A stretch of 64,000 nucleotides of DNA from Pseudomonadota bacterium (GCA_037200975.1 JBBCGI010000001.1:3927716-3991715), one strand, 5' to 3'; numbered from the stretch's first letter, positions 27,583 to 37,837 are shown. Numbers and translations are program-made. The notes: generated by a model from the sequence alone, not told the origin.

Positions 27583-29214
27583 GTGACATCCCGATACGAC
27601 GCCGTCGTCATCGGCGCAGGACACAACGGTCTGACTACCGCGTTCTATCTGGCGCGCGCCGGGCTGCGCACGCTGGTGCTCGAGCGGCGCGAGATCGTCG
27701 GTGGTTGTTGCGTCACCGAGGAAATCGATGCCGCGGCGGCGCCCGGGTGCCGCGTGTCCACCGCGTCGTACATGGCCAGCATGTTGCGCCCGGAGATCAT
27801 CCGCGACCTGCAACTGGATCGGCACGGATTGCGGATGATCGCGGCGGAGCCCACGGTCCAGGCGGTGATGCCCGACGGCGTGATCCTGCCGTGGTGGAGC
27901 GATCGCGAGCGCATGCGTGCTCTCCTCATGCGAGTTGCGCCGAAAGACTGCGAGCGTTTCCTGTCGCTGGATGTGCGTCTGAGCGGGCTCGCGCGTCATC
28001 TCGAGCCGCTGTTCATGCAGGCGCCGCCCGACCTGCAGCGCGGCGGATTCGCGGGAATGGCCGAGCTGCTGCGCTTCGGCTGGAAATTCCGCGGGCTGAA
28101 GGGCCGGCAGGTCGCGGATCTCATCGCCTTCGCCACCGGCAGCCTCGGCGAGTTTCTCGATCGCTCGCTCGAGTCGCCGCACCTCAAGTCGCTGGTGCTG
28201 TCCAACAGTCTGTACGGCAAACATGGCGGACCCTACGACGCCGGCACCTTGTTCGGGCTGCTGTTCCACTTGTTAGGCGGCGGTGCCGAGGCGAAGCAGG
28301 GCTTCGTCGGGCACGTGATGGGTGGCATGGGCGCCATCACGCAGGCGATGGCCGCAGCATGCGTGGCGCAAGGTGTCGAGATCCGCACCTCGTCGCCCGT
28401 GCATCGCGTGACAATCCGATCGGGCCGCGCGCAAGGCGTGGTGTTGGCGGACGGAACGCAGATCGACGCCGCGATCGTCGTTTCCAATGCCGATCCCAAG
28501 CGGACGTTTCTCGATCTGGTCGAGGCCGATGAGCTCGACGATCAGTTCCGCGCCGACGTGCGCGGCATCAAGATGGACGGGCCCTGCGGCAAGCTCAACC
28601 TGGTGCTGGACGAAGAACCGAAGTTGTCAGGCGGCGATCCCGACGCCGACACCCTGCGCAACGCGCAATTCACGCTCGTGCCCTGGCTCGAAGGAGCGCA
28701 ACGCTGTTACGAGAGCGCGCGACAGGGCAGAGTGCACGAGCGCCTGTGGATCGATTGCCTGGTGCCCTCGTTGTTGGACCCTTCGCTCGTGACGCCGGGA
28801 AAACACGTCATGACCTGTTTCGTGCAGTACCTTCCGGGCAAGCCGGCCGAAGGCTGGGAAAACGCGCGTGAGCCGCTGCGGCGCCAGCTGCTCGCGCACC
28901 TGGCCGAACACGTCCCCGCGGTCGGGCGTTCGCTCGTGGCGAGCCGCCTCTATACCCCGGCGGATCTCGAAAACACGTTCGGCATCACCGAAGGCAACAT
29001 CTTCCATGGCGATCTGCGCCCGGACCAATTGTTCTTCATGCGGCCCGTGCCGGCATATGCGCGTTACGCGACACCGGTCCGCGCGCTGTACCTGTGCGGG
29101 GCCGGCACCCATCCGGGCGGCGGCGTGACCGGCGCGCCGGGATTCAACGCGGCGCACCGCATCCTGTCCGACCGCTCCCGCCACCGCGAATTGCGCCAGG
29201 CGATGAACGCGTGA
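27583..29214 (+). CDS. FAD-dependent oxidoreductase (PYROXD2 / phytoene-desaturase-like)
   Basis: This 543-residue protein begins YDAVVIGAGHNGLTTAFYL with GAGHNG at 11-16 and ends with LYLCGAGTHPGGGVTGAPG, which is the C-terminal FAD stretch of the phytoene-desaturase / PYROXD2 superfamily. It starts at a GTG 8 bases after the Rieske stop. No other carotenoid genes are in the window, so a role in carotenoid synthesis is unlikely. In this operon it more probably oxidises or desaturates an intermediate of the catabolic route. The active-site chemistry cannot be read directly. Confidence 0.85.
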   Translation: MTSRYDAVVIGAGHNGLTTAFYLARAGLRTLVLERREIVGGCCVTEEIDAAAAPGCRVSTASYMASMLRPEIIRDLQLDRHGLRMIAAEPTVQAVMPDGVILPWWSDRERMRALLMRVAPKDCERFLSLDVRLSGLARHLEPLFMQAPPDLQRGGFAGMAELLRFGWKFRGLKGRQVADLIAFATGSLGEFLDRSLESPHLKSLVLSNSLYGKHGGPYDAGTLFGLLFHLLGGGAEAKQGFVGHVMGGMGAITQAMAAACVAQGVEIRTSSPVHRVTIRSGRAQGVVLADGTQIDAAIVVSNADPKRTFLDLVEADELDDQFRADVRGIKMDGPCGKLNLVLDEEPKLSGGDPDADTLRNAQFTLVPWLEGAQRCYESARQGRVHERLWIDCLVPSLLDPSLVTPGKHVMTCFVQYLPGKPAEGWENAREPLRRQLLAHLAEHVPAVGRSLVASRLYTPADLENTFGITEGNIFHGDLRPDQLFFMRPVPAYARYATPVRALYLCGAGTHPGGGVTGAPGFNAAHRILSDRSRHRELRQAMNA

Positions 29215-29221
29215 GGTGCAC

Positions 29222-30514
29222 ATGAGCAGCCCGCGCGCGATCCCGGTGAGATTCCGGATCATGGGCGTGTTGTTCGTGATGTGTTTCGTCAACTATCTAC
29301 TGCGCAACAACCTGTCGATCGCGATCCCGAGCATCCAGCAGGAATTCAGTTTCAGCAACGCGGAAATCGGCTGGATCCTCGGCAGCTTCAATTTCAGCTA
29401 TGCGCTGCTGCAGATTCCGGGCGGCATCTTCGGACAGGTCTACGGCCCGCGCCGGGCTCTCACCTTCATCGCCCTGACCTGGGGCGTGCTCACCTTCCTG
29501 ACCGGATTCATTCCGACACTGTTTGCCGCCTCGGCCACCGGGGTGATGGTCTCGATGCTGGTTACGCGACTGATCCTCGGCGCCACCAACGCGCCGCTGT
29601 TTCCGGTCATCGCGGGCACCTTTTCGCGCTGGTTTCCCGAGGGAGGCTGGGGTTTCCCGAACGGGATGTTGAGCGTGGGTCTTGCGCTGGGGCAGGCGGC
29701 GATCGGTCCGATCGTGACCTTGCTGATCGTGCACTACGGCTGGCGCGGATCTTTCTATGTCTTCGCGCCGCTCGGCCTCGTCATCGGCGCCTGGTGGTAC
29801 TGGTACGGTCGCGACCGCCCCGCGCAGCATCCCGACATCACGGCCGAAGAAGTGCGGCTGATCGAGGGCGACCGGCCGGATCGCGAACCGGCGGCCCGCG
29901 AGCGCGGCGCCTGGCGCCGCATGCTCGTGCACCGCGACGTGCTGCTGCTCGCCGCCAGCTACTTCTGCATGAACTACGTCTTCTACATGTTCGCGCAATG
30001 GTTGTTCACCTACCTGGTGAACGCGCGCGGCTTCTCGCTGCTGGAGAGCGGCTGGCTGTACGTGTTGCCGTTTGCCACCGGCGCCGTGCTCGCGGGCCTC
30101 GGCGGCTTCGTCTGCGATGCGTTGTGCAAACGGATCGGCGCGACCTGGGGTTGCCGGTTGCCCGCGATGACCGGGCTGATCCTCGTGGCGATCTTCCTGA
30201 TCGCCGGCGTCGACGTATCGAATCCGTATGTCGCGGTGGGCCTGCTCTCCCTGTGTTTCGGCTTCACGCAGTTCACCGAAGGCGCCTTCTGGTCGGCGTC
30301 GACGTATGTCGCGGGTCCCAACACCTCGGCGGCGACCGGTGTCATGAATACGGGCGGCAATGCCGCCGGTTTCCTGGCGCCGGTAGTTGGACTGATGGTG
30401 GATCATCTGGGCTGGCTGGCGACGCTCGCCAGCGGATCGGTGTTCGCCATGATTGGCGCGGGCCTGTGGTTGCTGATCCGGATCGGGCCCGGGACAGCGC
30501 CGCGATCCCGGTAA
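29222..30514 (+). CDS. MFS transporter (ACS-like)
   Basis: This 430-residue protein has about 12 membrane segments. The N-terminal half contains NYLLRNNLSIAIPSIQQEF and GQVYGPRRALTF, the loop 2-3 motif of the anion:cation symporter (ACS) branch. Members carry organic acids such as hexuronates, phthalates or aromatic acids. The ATG at 29222 is chosen over the GTG two codons earlier since GAGG lies just before it. It starts 7 bases after the PYROXD2-like gene and is the last gene of the catabolic operon. It would import the substrate or the amidohydrolase product (inference). Confidence 0.87.
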   Translation: MSSPRAIPVRFRIMGVLFVMCFVNYLLRNNLSIAIPSIQQEFSFSNAEIGWILGSFNFSYALLQIPGGIFGQVYGPRRALTFIALTWGVLTFLTGFIPTLFAASATGVMVSMLVTRLILGATNAPLFPVIAGTFSRWFPEGGWGFPNGMLSVGLALGQAAIGPIVTLLIVHYGWRGSFYVFAPLGLVIGAWWYWYGRDRPAQHPDITAEEVRLIEGDRPDREPAARERGAWRRMLVHRDVLLLAASYFCMNYVFYMFAQWLFTYLVNARGFSLLESGWLYVLPFATGAVLAGLGGFVCDALCKRIGATWGCRLPAMTGLILVAIFLIAGVDVSNPYVAVGLLSLCFGFTQFTEGAFWSASTYVAGPNTSAATGVMNTGGNAAGFLAPVVGLMVDHLGWLATLASGSVFAMIGAGLWLLIRIGPGTAPRSR

Positions 30515-30652
30515 AACACCCGGCCGTTTTATTTTGAGCCGACTTTCCCGCCACTGCGCCTATTGATCCTAGAGCAGCCCATTCGGCTGCCGGTTCGGAT
30601 CCATGGGTTATGTCCATCAGGCGCTGCGCGCCGGTGGCATGGGGAGGCAGAG

Positions 30653-31240
30653 ATGGGCGTATCGAAATTCTGGCCAGGCGTCGGCCGTCGGCTGCGTTTG
30701 CATGTTTTCGCCGGGTTGCTCGCGATGGCGTGTTCCGCGCCGAGCTTCGCGACGCTGATCAAGTACGAAGCCACCCAGGTAAGTGGCAATACCTGGCGCT
30801 ACGACTACACCGTCGACAACGACACGCTCACCGCTCCAATAGAAGAGTTCACGATCTTCTTCGGCCTCGGTCAGTACGCCAATCTCAGCGGGCTCGGCCT
30901 GCCCGGCGACTGGGACGGCTTCATCGCCCAACCCGATCCGCTACTGCCGGACGACGGCTTCATCGACGTGCTCGCGCTGTCGGGGGGCGTGCTGCCGGGG
31001 CAGAGTCTCGGCTCCTTCTCGATCCTGTTCGACTGGCTGCTGGACGGGGCGCCGGGCTCGCAGCGTTTCGACATCATCGATCCCGCGTCTTTCACGACCA
31101 TCGACACAGGCTTCACGTCGCTGGCAGCGGCGGCGACGCCGGTTCCCGAGCCGGCGCCGCTCGCGTTGTTTGGCGCCGGTTTGCTGGCTTTCATCGCGCT
31201 GCGCCGTCGCGCGTCTGCGGAGACCCGCGCTCATGCGTGA
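30653..31240 (+). CDS. PEP-CTERM sorting domain protein
   Basis: This 195-residue exported protein has a signal peptide (LHVFAGLLAMACSAPSFA, ending near 34) and a C-terminal PEP-CTERM sorting signal: VPEPAPLALFGAGLLAFIAL followed by RRR. PEP-CTERM tails are processed by exosortase (EpsH/XrtA-like) for delivery to the outer surface, often with exopolysaccharide. The core is Gly/Asp-rich with no recognised domain. GGGGAGG lies 5 bases before the ATG. Its last eight bases overlap the start of the 2199-residue gene. No exosortase gene is in the window, so it must lie elsewhere. Confidence 0.8.
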   Translation: MGVSKFWPGVGRRLRLHVFAGLLAMACSAPSFATLIKYEATQVSGNTWRYDYTVDNDTLTAPIEEFTIFFGLGQYANLSGLGLPGDWDGFIAQPDPLLPDDGFIDVLALSGGVLPGQSLGSFSILFDWLLDGAPGSQRFDIIDPASFTTIDTGFTSLAAAATPVPEPAPLALFGAGLLAFIALRRRASAETRAHA

Positions 31241-34200
31241 TGCCGTCCGTTCGTGGTCCCTTAATGCGCTGCTCGTTCTGTTGTCGCTGTCTTGGGCCGG
31301 CGCGGGCGTCGCGCAGACGCCGTCCGCCTACGTCACCGAGCTCGTGCTGGTTTCCAGTCAGCGTTATTCGAGCTACCTGAGCGACTTCACGTACCGCATC
31401 CGCGTCGTGAACCAGGGAGGTGCGCTGACGAATGCCAGCGCGAGCGTGACGAGTTCCATCGCCACCACGACCCTCCTCGACAACGACGTCGTGCTCGGCA
31501 CGCTCGCCGCGGGCAGCACCAGCGTCAGCACCGATACGTTCACGTTGCGGCAGGATCGCCGCGTCGCGTTCGATCCGGCCCGGTTGAACTGGACGATCAA
31601 TGCGGTATCCGCCAACACGCGTCCCATCGCGAACGCCGGGCCGGACCAGACAGTGCGCACGGGCGCGTTGGTCGCGTTGAACGGCACCGGCTCGACGGAT
31701 GCCGACGGCAACCCGCTCACCTATGCGTGGACGATGGTGTCGCGTCCCGCCGGCAGCACCGCGGTGTTGTCATCCAGCACCGCCGGCATGCCAACGTTCA
31801 GGCCCGATCGCGGCGGCACCTACGTGCTGAGCCTCGTCGTCAAAGACGGCCGGGTGAGCAGCCTCGCGGACGAGGTCCGCATCTCCACGATCAATTCCAC
31901 GCCGACTGCCAATGCCGGAGTCGACCGTACGGTCGCGCGCGGCAGTCTCGTCACGCTCGACGGCTCCGCCTCGTCGGATCCCGATATCGATGCGCTGTCG
32001 TTCGCGTGGACCCTCGTGTCTGCGCCCGTGGGCAGTACCGCGGTGCTCAGCGGCGCAAACACCGTGCGCCCGACCGTGCGGCTCGAACGCGCCGGCAGTT
32101 ACCGATTCCGCCTGGTCGTCTCCGACGGCCAGCTCTCCAGCAGTCCCGACGAAGTCACGATCAGCACCGAGAATTCCGCGCCGGTCGCGAATGCGGGGCC
32201 GGATCAAACCGTGGCGATCGGTGTGCGGGCGCAGTTCGACGGCAGCGCCTCGAGCGATGCGGACAATGACGCGCTGAGTTTCTCGTGGTCGTGGCAATCG
32301 CGTCCGGCGGCCAGCGCGTCGGTGTTGAGTGCCACCAATACGCCCGTGGCGGGCTTCGTGCCCGACAAGGCCGGTCTCTATGTCGGGCAACTCATCGTCA
32401 ACGACGGGCTGATGAACAGCGTGCCCGATACAGCGGTCGTCACCGTGCCGTTGCCGGTCAATCGTGCGCCGGTTGCCGTGGCGGACGCGGCATCGACACC
32501 GGCGGGAACGGCGGTGACGATCAATGTGCTGGCCAACGACAGCGATCCCGATGCGGGACAGACCTTGTCGATTGCGAGCTTCACGCAGCCCGCCAGCGGC
32601 GGCGCCGTGACGGCGGTCAGCGGCGGTCTGCGTTTTGCGCCGGCTGCCGGATTCGCCGGCGTTGCGACGTTCGGTTACGTGGTGACCGACGGTGCGCTGA
32701 CAGCCAGCGCAACGGTTACCGTCACGGTCGTGGGCGCGTCGAACGCGCCGCCGCACGTGAATGCCGGTGCGGATCAGCTCGTCACGTTGCCATACAGCGG
32801 TGCCATCGCGTCGCTGGCGCTGTCGGGTTCCGCGAGTGATGACGGCTTGCCCACGCCCGCGCATCTGACGGTGAGCTGGTCGCAGATCGGCGGCCCGGCG
32901 GTCGCCGCGATCGGCAATGCGGCGTCTCTGGCTACGTCCATTCAACTGTCCGCAACGGGCAGCTATGTATTTCGCCTCACGGCCAACGATGGCGCCGTGA
33001 CGGCCAGCGACGATGTCAGCGTCGTGGTGGCCGCCGCGACGAACACCGCGCCGACGCTGCTTGCCATTGGAGATCGCACCCTCGCGCTAGGCGCGACGTT
33101 GTCGCTCCATCTCGGCGTCAGCGACGCCGATCCGTTCGATACGTTGTCGTTGACGATCGATGCAGGCCCTGCGGGCGCGACGCTGAGCGCGCCCGAGTCG
33201 TTGACCTGGACTCCGGGCACGACGCAGGTGGGCGCGCATACCTTCTCGATTACGGTGCGCGATGCGGCTGGCCTCTCCGATACGAAGACGTTCCATGTGA
33301 CGGTCGTCAGCGCCAATCGCGCGCCGAGTCTCGGCGCATTGAGCGACGACGCCATCGGCGCGGGAGCTAACTACCAGAAGACTCTCAGCGCCACCGATCC
33401 CGACGGCGATGCATTGACGTTCCAGTTGATCGAGGGCCCCGCGGGCATGAGCCTGGCCGGCAACACGCTGCGCTGGCCCGCCGCGCAGCGCGGCACCTAC
33501 TTCGTCAAGGTCGGCGTGCGCGATCCGGCGAACGCAACGGCTGCCGGTGTGTTCAAGCTCACCGTCGGTTCCGTCTCCGTGCCGCTGGCGCGCGACGACA
33601 GCTATCACGTGAAATTCGGCGAGACGCTCTCCGTGACGGCGCCCGGCGTGCTCGCCAATGACGCCGATGCCGATGGTGCGCCCCTGAGCGCGATCCGCGG
33701 CAGCGATCCGGCGCTCGGAACGCTCACCACGTTCAACACCAACGGCAGCTTCACGTATGTGGCGCCAGCGACGAACCCGCGCCCACCGTTCGCGGTCACG
33801 GCGCGTCCGCTCACGCGCAGCATTTTCATCAACGATGTGTACACGGCGCCGGTCATCGGCGATCTGAACGGCGACGGATTCCCCGATCTGGTTTACGACT
33901 GGTTCAACCAGAACCACACGGCGATCAGCGGCCGCGACGGATCGATCCTGTGGCACGCCGACCGCGCGAATATCCAGGGCTGCTTCGATTGGCTCGGCGT
34001 TTCGTTGCACCGCCTGTTGGCCGACATCGACGACGACGGTCAATCGGAATACGTGTACTTCTCCCAATGCGGCAATGAGATCCGGCTCGTCGCGGCGGAT
34101 CACAACGGGCATACCAAGTGGGTCGCGCCGTCCGCGACCAAGCCTTACCTCGCGATCTTCTGCGCGTATGGCAACGGATATTGCCCGCCCGAAGCCACGC

Positions 34201-37200
34201 CGGTTCCGTACGACACGTTCGGCAGGGTCGCTCCGTCCGTGGCGCGCCTCACGCCGAACTCGCGGCCCGTGATCCTGTTCCGCCGCACTGTCACGGCGGA
34301 CGCGGGCACGGCGTTGTCGCCCACACCGGAAGGTCCGCTCGCGTATCACAGCTATGGATGTGCGCTCGTCACCGGCAACGATGCGGATCTCGCCAAGGGC
34401 TGCCGCGCGACCTTCATCCTGTCGACCGTCGACGGCAGCGTGCAGCAGGTGCTGACCGCGCCGCCGCGTTACCTGGACGGGTCGGGTCTCGCGAACGCGG
34501 GCCCCTTCACCAGCGATTTCCAGGCGCCGTTCACCGCCGATCTCGATGGCGACGGCCAGGTCGAAATCGTTTCGGGCAGCGATGTGTGGCGCCTGGTCAA
34601 CGGCCAGTGGACGCTGGCCTGGCAAACCGCCGCCGAACCTTCGCAGGTCGCGGTCGCCGATCTCGATGGCGACGGCCGTGCCGAGGTCGTGCACTTCCAC
34701 GTGCGTGAAGGCATGGGACCGTACAACGGCGAGCCGCTGCCGGGATTCTCGGGGTTCATCATCTATGACGCCAATGGTGTCGAGCAGCGGCGCATCCCGC
34801 TGCATCCGGCGTACATGTCGAGTTACGTCACGATCGCCGATGTCGATGGCGACGTCACGCCGGAGCTGCTCGTCACTTCCAACTCCATGGTGTACGCAAT
34901 GAGCACCGAGGGCGTCCTCAAGTGGACCTTCGTGTTGCCCGACAGCGTGGTGAATCCCGCGCCGTATCGCGAATACCGCCAGACCACCAAGACCAACGTG
35001 CAGGTCTACGACCTCGACGGCGACGGCGTCAGGGAAGTGGTGGTCTCCTCGCTGTTCGGCGTTCACATCCTCGACGGCCGCGACGGCACCGCGAAGGTCA
35101 ACTTCGAGGCCGGCCAGCGCATCGCGAGCGGCGCGGTGCCGCGCATGACGTTCGTCGCCGACTGGAACAACGACGGGCACGCGGACGTCGTGTCGTTCGG
35201 CCAGGGCAACGGCACGCTCGGCGGCGACGGCTCCTTCGTGCTGAGCGCCGCGAACAACGACTGGCTCCCGGCGGGCAAGACGTTCCACCAGACGCAATAC
35301 CGCGTGGGTGACGTCGACGACAGCGGTCACGTGTTCTACAACCCGGCTATCGACCGCAGCTTCCGCAATCCGCGCCAGCTCGGCACGATCCGCGATGCGC
35401 GCGAGGCGGGCGGCACGTCGTTCGACTACACAGCGAACAATGGCTCGGGCACGTCGAACGCGGCGCGCGTGTTCATCACGCTTGCGCCGGACAATCAGCC
35501 GCCCGTCATCACCTCGCGGCCGCCGACGGCGATCCAGGCCAGCAGCGCGGAGGACTATCTATATCAGCTGGCCGCCGCCGATCCTGACGCGGGCGACACG
35601 GTGACGTATTCGATCGTCAACGCGCCGTCGTGGGTCAGCATCACCGCCGCGACGGGCGCGGTGCGCTTCGACACCGGTCCGTGCGGATCGTACGGCTCGC
35701 CGTGTGATTACGGCCGCGTCACGGTGGTGCTCGCGGCGACGGATTCGCGCGGAGCGCAGACCACGCAGTCCTTCGTGGTGAACGTCACCACGTCCGCGCC
35801 TGCGGCCGTGCCGGATGTCGTCGGCAGTGCAAAGACCGCGGCGATCCAGGCGCTGAGGGCGCTGGCATTCAACGGCGTCGTGCTGCAGGAGCAGTTCAGC
35901 GGCCAGCCGGTGGGCACGGTGATCGCGCAGACACCGGCCGCGGGTTCCTCGCAGCCGCAGGGCACGACGGTGCTCGTCACCGTATCGAAAGGCCCGGCGC
36001 CGGCGATCGTGCCGAATGTGGTCGGCCGCTTCGAAGCCGTGGCGTCGGCCGCGCTGACCTCGCTGGGCTTCACGCCGACGGTCACGCGCGTGTTCAGCGA
36101 GACGGTGGAGGCGGGCGTCGTCGTATCGCAATCCATCGTCGCGGGTACGGAAGTGCCGCCCGGTGCGCTCACGCTTGTCGTGTCGTCCGGCAACGGACTG
36201 AACCTGCAGCTGTCGCGCATCGTGACGCCGGCCAACGAGCCGATCGCGTTCACGCTGGCTGAAACCGATCTGAACGGGCATGTCATCGGCACACCGGCGG
36301 CGAGTCTCAACGTGAGCGTTGTGTCCGCAGCATCCGGTCCCTTGCCCTCGGTGTCCGGCGGCGCGATCTCGTTCGGAACAGCGACACGCGGCCGCTATCG
36401 CCTGACGGTGATCAGCAGCGGGCGCACCGCCGTGGCCGAGTTCGTGGTCGTGCAGCCGAATACCGAAGCGAAACCCACGCAGCTGGCGATGTTCGCGCAG
36501 CTGGACTCCACGCTGCTCACGATGGACCGCCTGCTGGCCGAGGCGAATGCCGCGCGGCTGGCTGGTGAGACCGCGACGATGACGGCGCGCATGACGGACT
36601 GGGTGAACACCTGGCGCGCGCTCGACATCGATCAGTTGAGCCTCGCGGTGCCGGTGGTCACCGAAGACGGTTTCCCGCCGTCGCTGGCCGATCTCGCCGC
36701 GTTCGGTGTCACACAGACGCCGGACGATGCGCTCAACAAAACGATCCTCACGGACGCGGCGGACGATCTCGAGGACCTCGAGGCGGCGCTGCGCCAGCCT
36801 AACAAGCCATACACGCAGATCATCGCTGCGTTCCGCGCCTTCAACGCGCGTGCCGAGCGGCTGCGATCCGTCACGCCGGGCGAGTATGGAATCGTCGCTG
36901 CGAAAGGGCTGTATGCCGAGCTCATGTCGCAGCGGATTCCGCGCGTGATGGATGCACTGGTCGACGATGTGGCGGCGGCGTTCGGTTTGCCCGCGCGGCG
37001 GCGGCCGTTCCCCGGACTGATCGACTACGACGCGAGCGTCGCGGCGTTGCAGCCGGATGCGGCGCGCCACGTCTGGGTTGCGCAGCGCGCCGCGCTGCCG
37101 GCTGCCGGCGCGGAACAGGTCTATCTGTTCTCCACGCTCGCCGAGCAGCTCACGACGCTGGCCGTGCAGGCGGCGGTGGATGCGGTGGGCGACGGCTACA

Positions 37201-37832
37201 CCGTGCGCAAGTTCTATCAGGCCGCGGCCACGAGTGCGATCGGTGGCGCGGCGATCCTGGCGGCCGCCCACCACATCAAGGCGGAGACGGGCGCCGCGGA
37301 TCTGACCGTCACCACCGCCTCGTCGCTGTCGATCAACATCTTCGAGGCGCCGTACAGCACGATGGAGGGAATCGGTTTGAACGGTGCGCATCCGGCACTC
37401 AACAAGGTCATGATCATCGGGCCCGAGCTGTTCAATGTGTTCTCCGACATCGTCGAGAAGATCAAGGCGCTCGGTGGCCTGCGCAGCAGCGCCACGAATG
37501 TGGCCAAGGCGAAGAACCTCGACGACGTGTACGACGGTCTCACCGACTTCTACAAGAAGAGCAAGAAACAGCTGGACGGATTGACCGACGCCGAACAACG
37601 CATTCGCGAGGAGCTCGAGAACGTCTACCAGACGCCTTCACCGCACGCGGCCGTGACCGAATGCCTGTTCGAGCCGGGACCGTTGTGTGCGTCGATCGAG
37701 TACGCGAATGGATTCCACTCGGTGTACCGGTCGCTCGGACTGAACCTGCCGACGCCGGTGCTGTTCGTGGTGGTCGACCAGGAGACGGGCGCGGTGCTGG
37801 TCGGTTCGCCGGCCTTCCTGCCGCATCCGTGA
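31233..37832 (+). CDS. Giant secreted multidomain protein with PKD-like, FG-GAP and PASTA domains
   Basis: At 2199 residues this is the second largest gene here. A signal peptide (LNALLVLLSLSWAGAGVAQ) is followed by at least three PKD-like repeats from about 130 (each with NAGPDQTV or NAGVDRTV), a cadherin/Big-type repeat with VLANDSDPD near 430, more Ig-like repeats to about 790, and seven calcium-type FG-GAP/VCBS motifs such as DLNGDGFPD, DLDGDGQVE and DWNNDGHAD between about 870 and 1320. Two PASTA domains lie near 1525-1655 (VPDVVG and VPNVVG starts). A helical C-terminal region of about 540 residues has no recognised family. There is no C-terminal sorting signal. The start overlaps the PEP-CTERM gene by 8 bases, so they are co-translated. 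Role: probably surface adhesion or glycan/peptidoglycan binding (inference). Confidence 0.85.
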   Translation: MRDAVRSWSLNALLVLLSLSWAGAGVAQTPSAYVTELVLVSSQRYSSYLSDFTYRIRVVNQGGALTNASASVTSSIATTTLLDNDVVLGTLAAGSTSVSTDTFTLRQDRRVAFDPARLNWTINAVSANTRPIANAGPDQTVRTGALVALNGTGSTDADGNPLTYAWTMVSRPAGSTAVLSSSTAGMPTFRPDRGGTYVLSLVVKDGRVSSLADEVRISTINSTPTANAGVDRTVARGSLVTLDGSASSDPDIDALSFAWTLVSAPVGSTAVLSGANTVRPTVRLERAGSYRFRLVVSDGQLSSSPDEVTISTENSAPVANAGPDQTVAIGVRAQFDGSASSDADNDALSFSWSWQSRPAASASVLSATNTPVAGFVPDKAGLYVGQLIVNDGLMNSVPDTAVVTVPLPVNRAPVAVADAASTPAGTAVTINVLANDSDPDAGQTLSIASFTQPASGGAVTAVSGGLRFAPAAGFAGVATFGYVVTDGALTASATVTVTVVGASNAPPHVNAGADQLVTLPYSGAIASLALSGSASDDGLPTPAHLTVSWSQIGGPAVAAIGNAASLATSIQLSATGSYVFRLTANDGAVTASDDVSVVVAAATNTAPTLLAIGDRTLALGATLSLHLGVSDADPFDTLSLTIDAGPAGATLSAPESLTWTPGTTQVGAHTFSITVRDAAGLSDTKTFHVTVVSANRAPSLGALSDDAIGAGANYQKTLSATDPDGDALTFQLIEGPAGMSLAGNTLRWPAAQRGTYFVKVGVRDPANATAAGVFKLTVGSVSVPLARDDSYHVKFGETLSVTAPGVLANDADADGAPLSAIRGSDPALGTLTTFNTNGSFTYVAPATNPRPPFAVTARPLTRSIFINDVYTAPVIGDLNGDGFPDLVYDWFNQNHTAISGRDGSILWHADRANIQGCFDWLGVSLHRLLADIDDDGQSEYVYFSQCGNEIRLVAADHNGHTKWVAPSATKPYLAIFCAYGNGYCPPEATPVPYDTFGRVAPSVARLTPNSRPVILFRRTVTADAGTALSPTPEGPLAYHSYGCALVTGNDADLAKGCRATFILSTVDGSVQQVLTAPPRYLDGSGLANAGPFTSDFQAPFTADLDGDGQVEIVSGSDVWRLVNGQWTLAWQTAAEPSQVAVADLDGDGRAEVVHFHVREGMGPYNGEPLPGFSGFIIYDANGVEQRRIPLHPAYMSSYVTIADVDGDVTPELLVTSNSMVYAMSTEGVLKWTFVLPDSVVNPAPYREYRQTTKTNVQVYDLDGDGVREVVVSSLFGVHILDGRDGTAKVNFEAGQRIASGAVPRMTFVADWNNDGHADVVSFGQGNGTLGGDGSFVLSAANNDWLPAGKTFHQTQYRVGDVDDSGHVFYNPAIDRSFRNPRQLGTIRDAREAGGTSFDYTANNGSGTSNAARVFITLAPDNQPPVITSRPPTAIQASSAEDYLYQLAAADPDAGDTVTYSIVNAPSWVSITAATGAVRFDTGPCGSYGSPCDYGRVTVVLAATDSRGAQTTQSFVVNVTTSAPAAVPDVVGSAKTAAIQALRALAFNGVVLQEQFSGQPVGTVIAQTPAAGSSQPQGTTVLVTVSKGPAPAIVPNVVGRFEAVASAALTSLGFTPTVTRVFSETVEAGVVVSQSIVAGTEVPPGALTLVVSSGNGLNLQLSRIVTPANEPIAFTLAETDLNGHVIGTPAASLNVSVVSAASGPLPSVSGGAISFGTATRGRYRLTVISSGRTAVAEFVVVQPNTEAKPTQLAMFAQLDSTLLTMDRLLAEANAARLAGETATMTARMTDWVNTWRALDIDQLSLAVPVVTEDGFPPSLADLAAFGVTQTPDDALNKTILTDAADDLEDLEAALRQPNKPYTQIIAAFRAFNARAERLRSVTPGEYGIVAAKGLYAELMSQRIPRVMDALVDDVAAAFGLPARRRPFPGLIDYDASVAALQPDAARHVWVAQRAALPAAGAEQVYLFSTLAEQLTTLAVQAAVDAVGDGYTVRKFYQAAATSAIGGAAILAAAHHIKAETGAADLTVTTASSLSINIFEAPYSTMEGIGLNGAHPALNKVMIIGPELFNVFSDIVEKIKALGGLRSSATNVAKAKNLDDVYDGLTDFYKKSKKQLDGLTDAEQRIREELENVYQTPSPHAAVTECLFEPGPLCASIEYANGFHSVYRSLGLNLPTPVLFVVVDQETGAVLVGSPAFLPHP

Positions 37833-37837
37833 GTTTT

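Noticed and set aside
27583-29214. Carotenoid phytoene desaturase (crtI)
   Set aside because: No other carotenoid genes are present and the operon context is catabolic; the PYROXD2-like branch fits better.
33087-35330. 747-codon open frame on the minus strand inside the giant PASTA protein gene
   Set aside because: Composition is Arg/Gly/Val-rich shadow sequence; the plus strand carries clear FG-GAP and PKD motifs.
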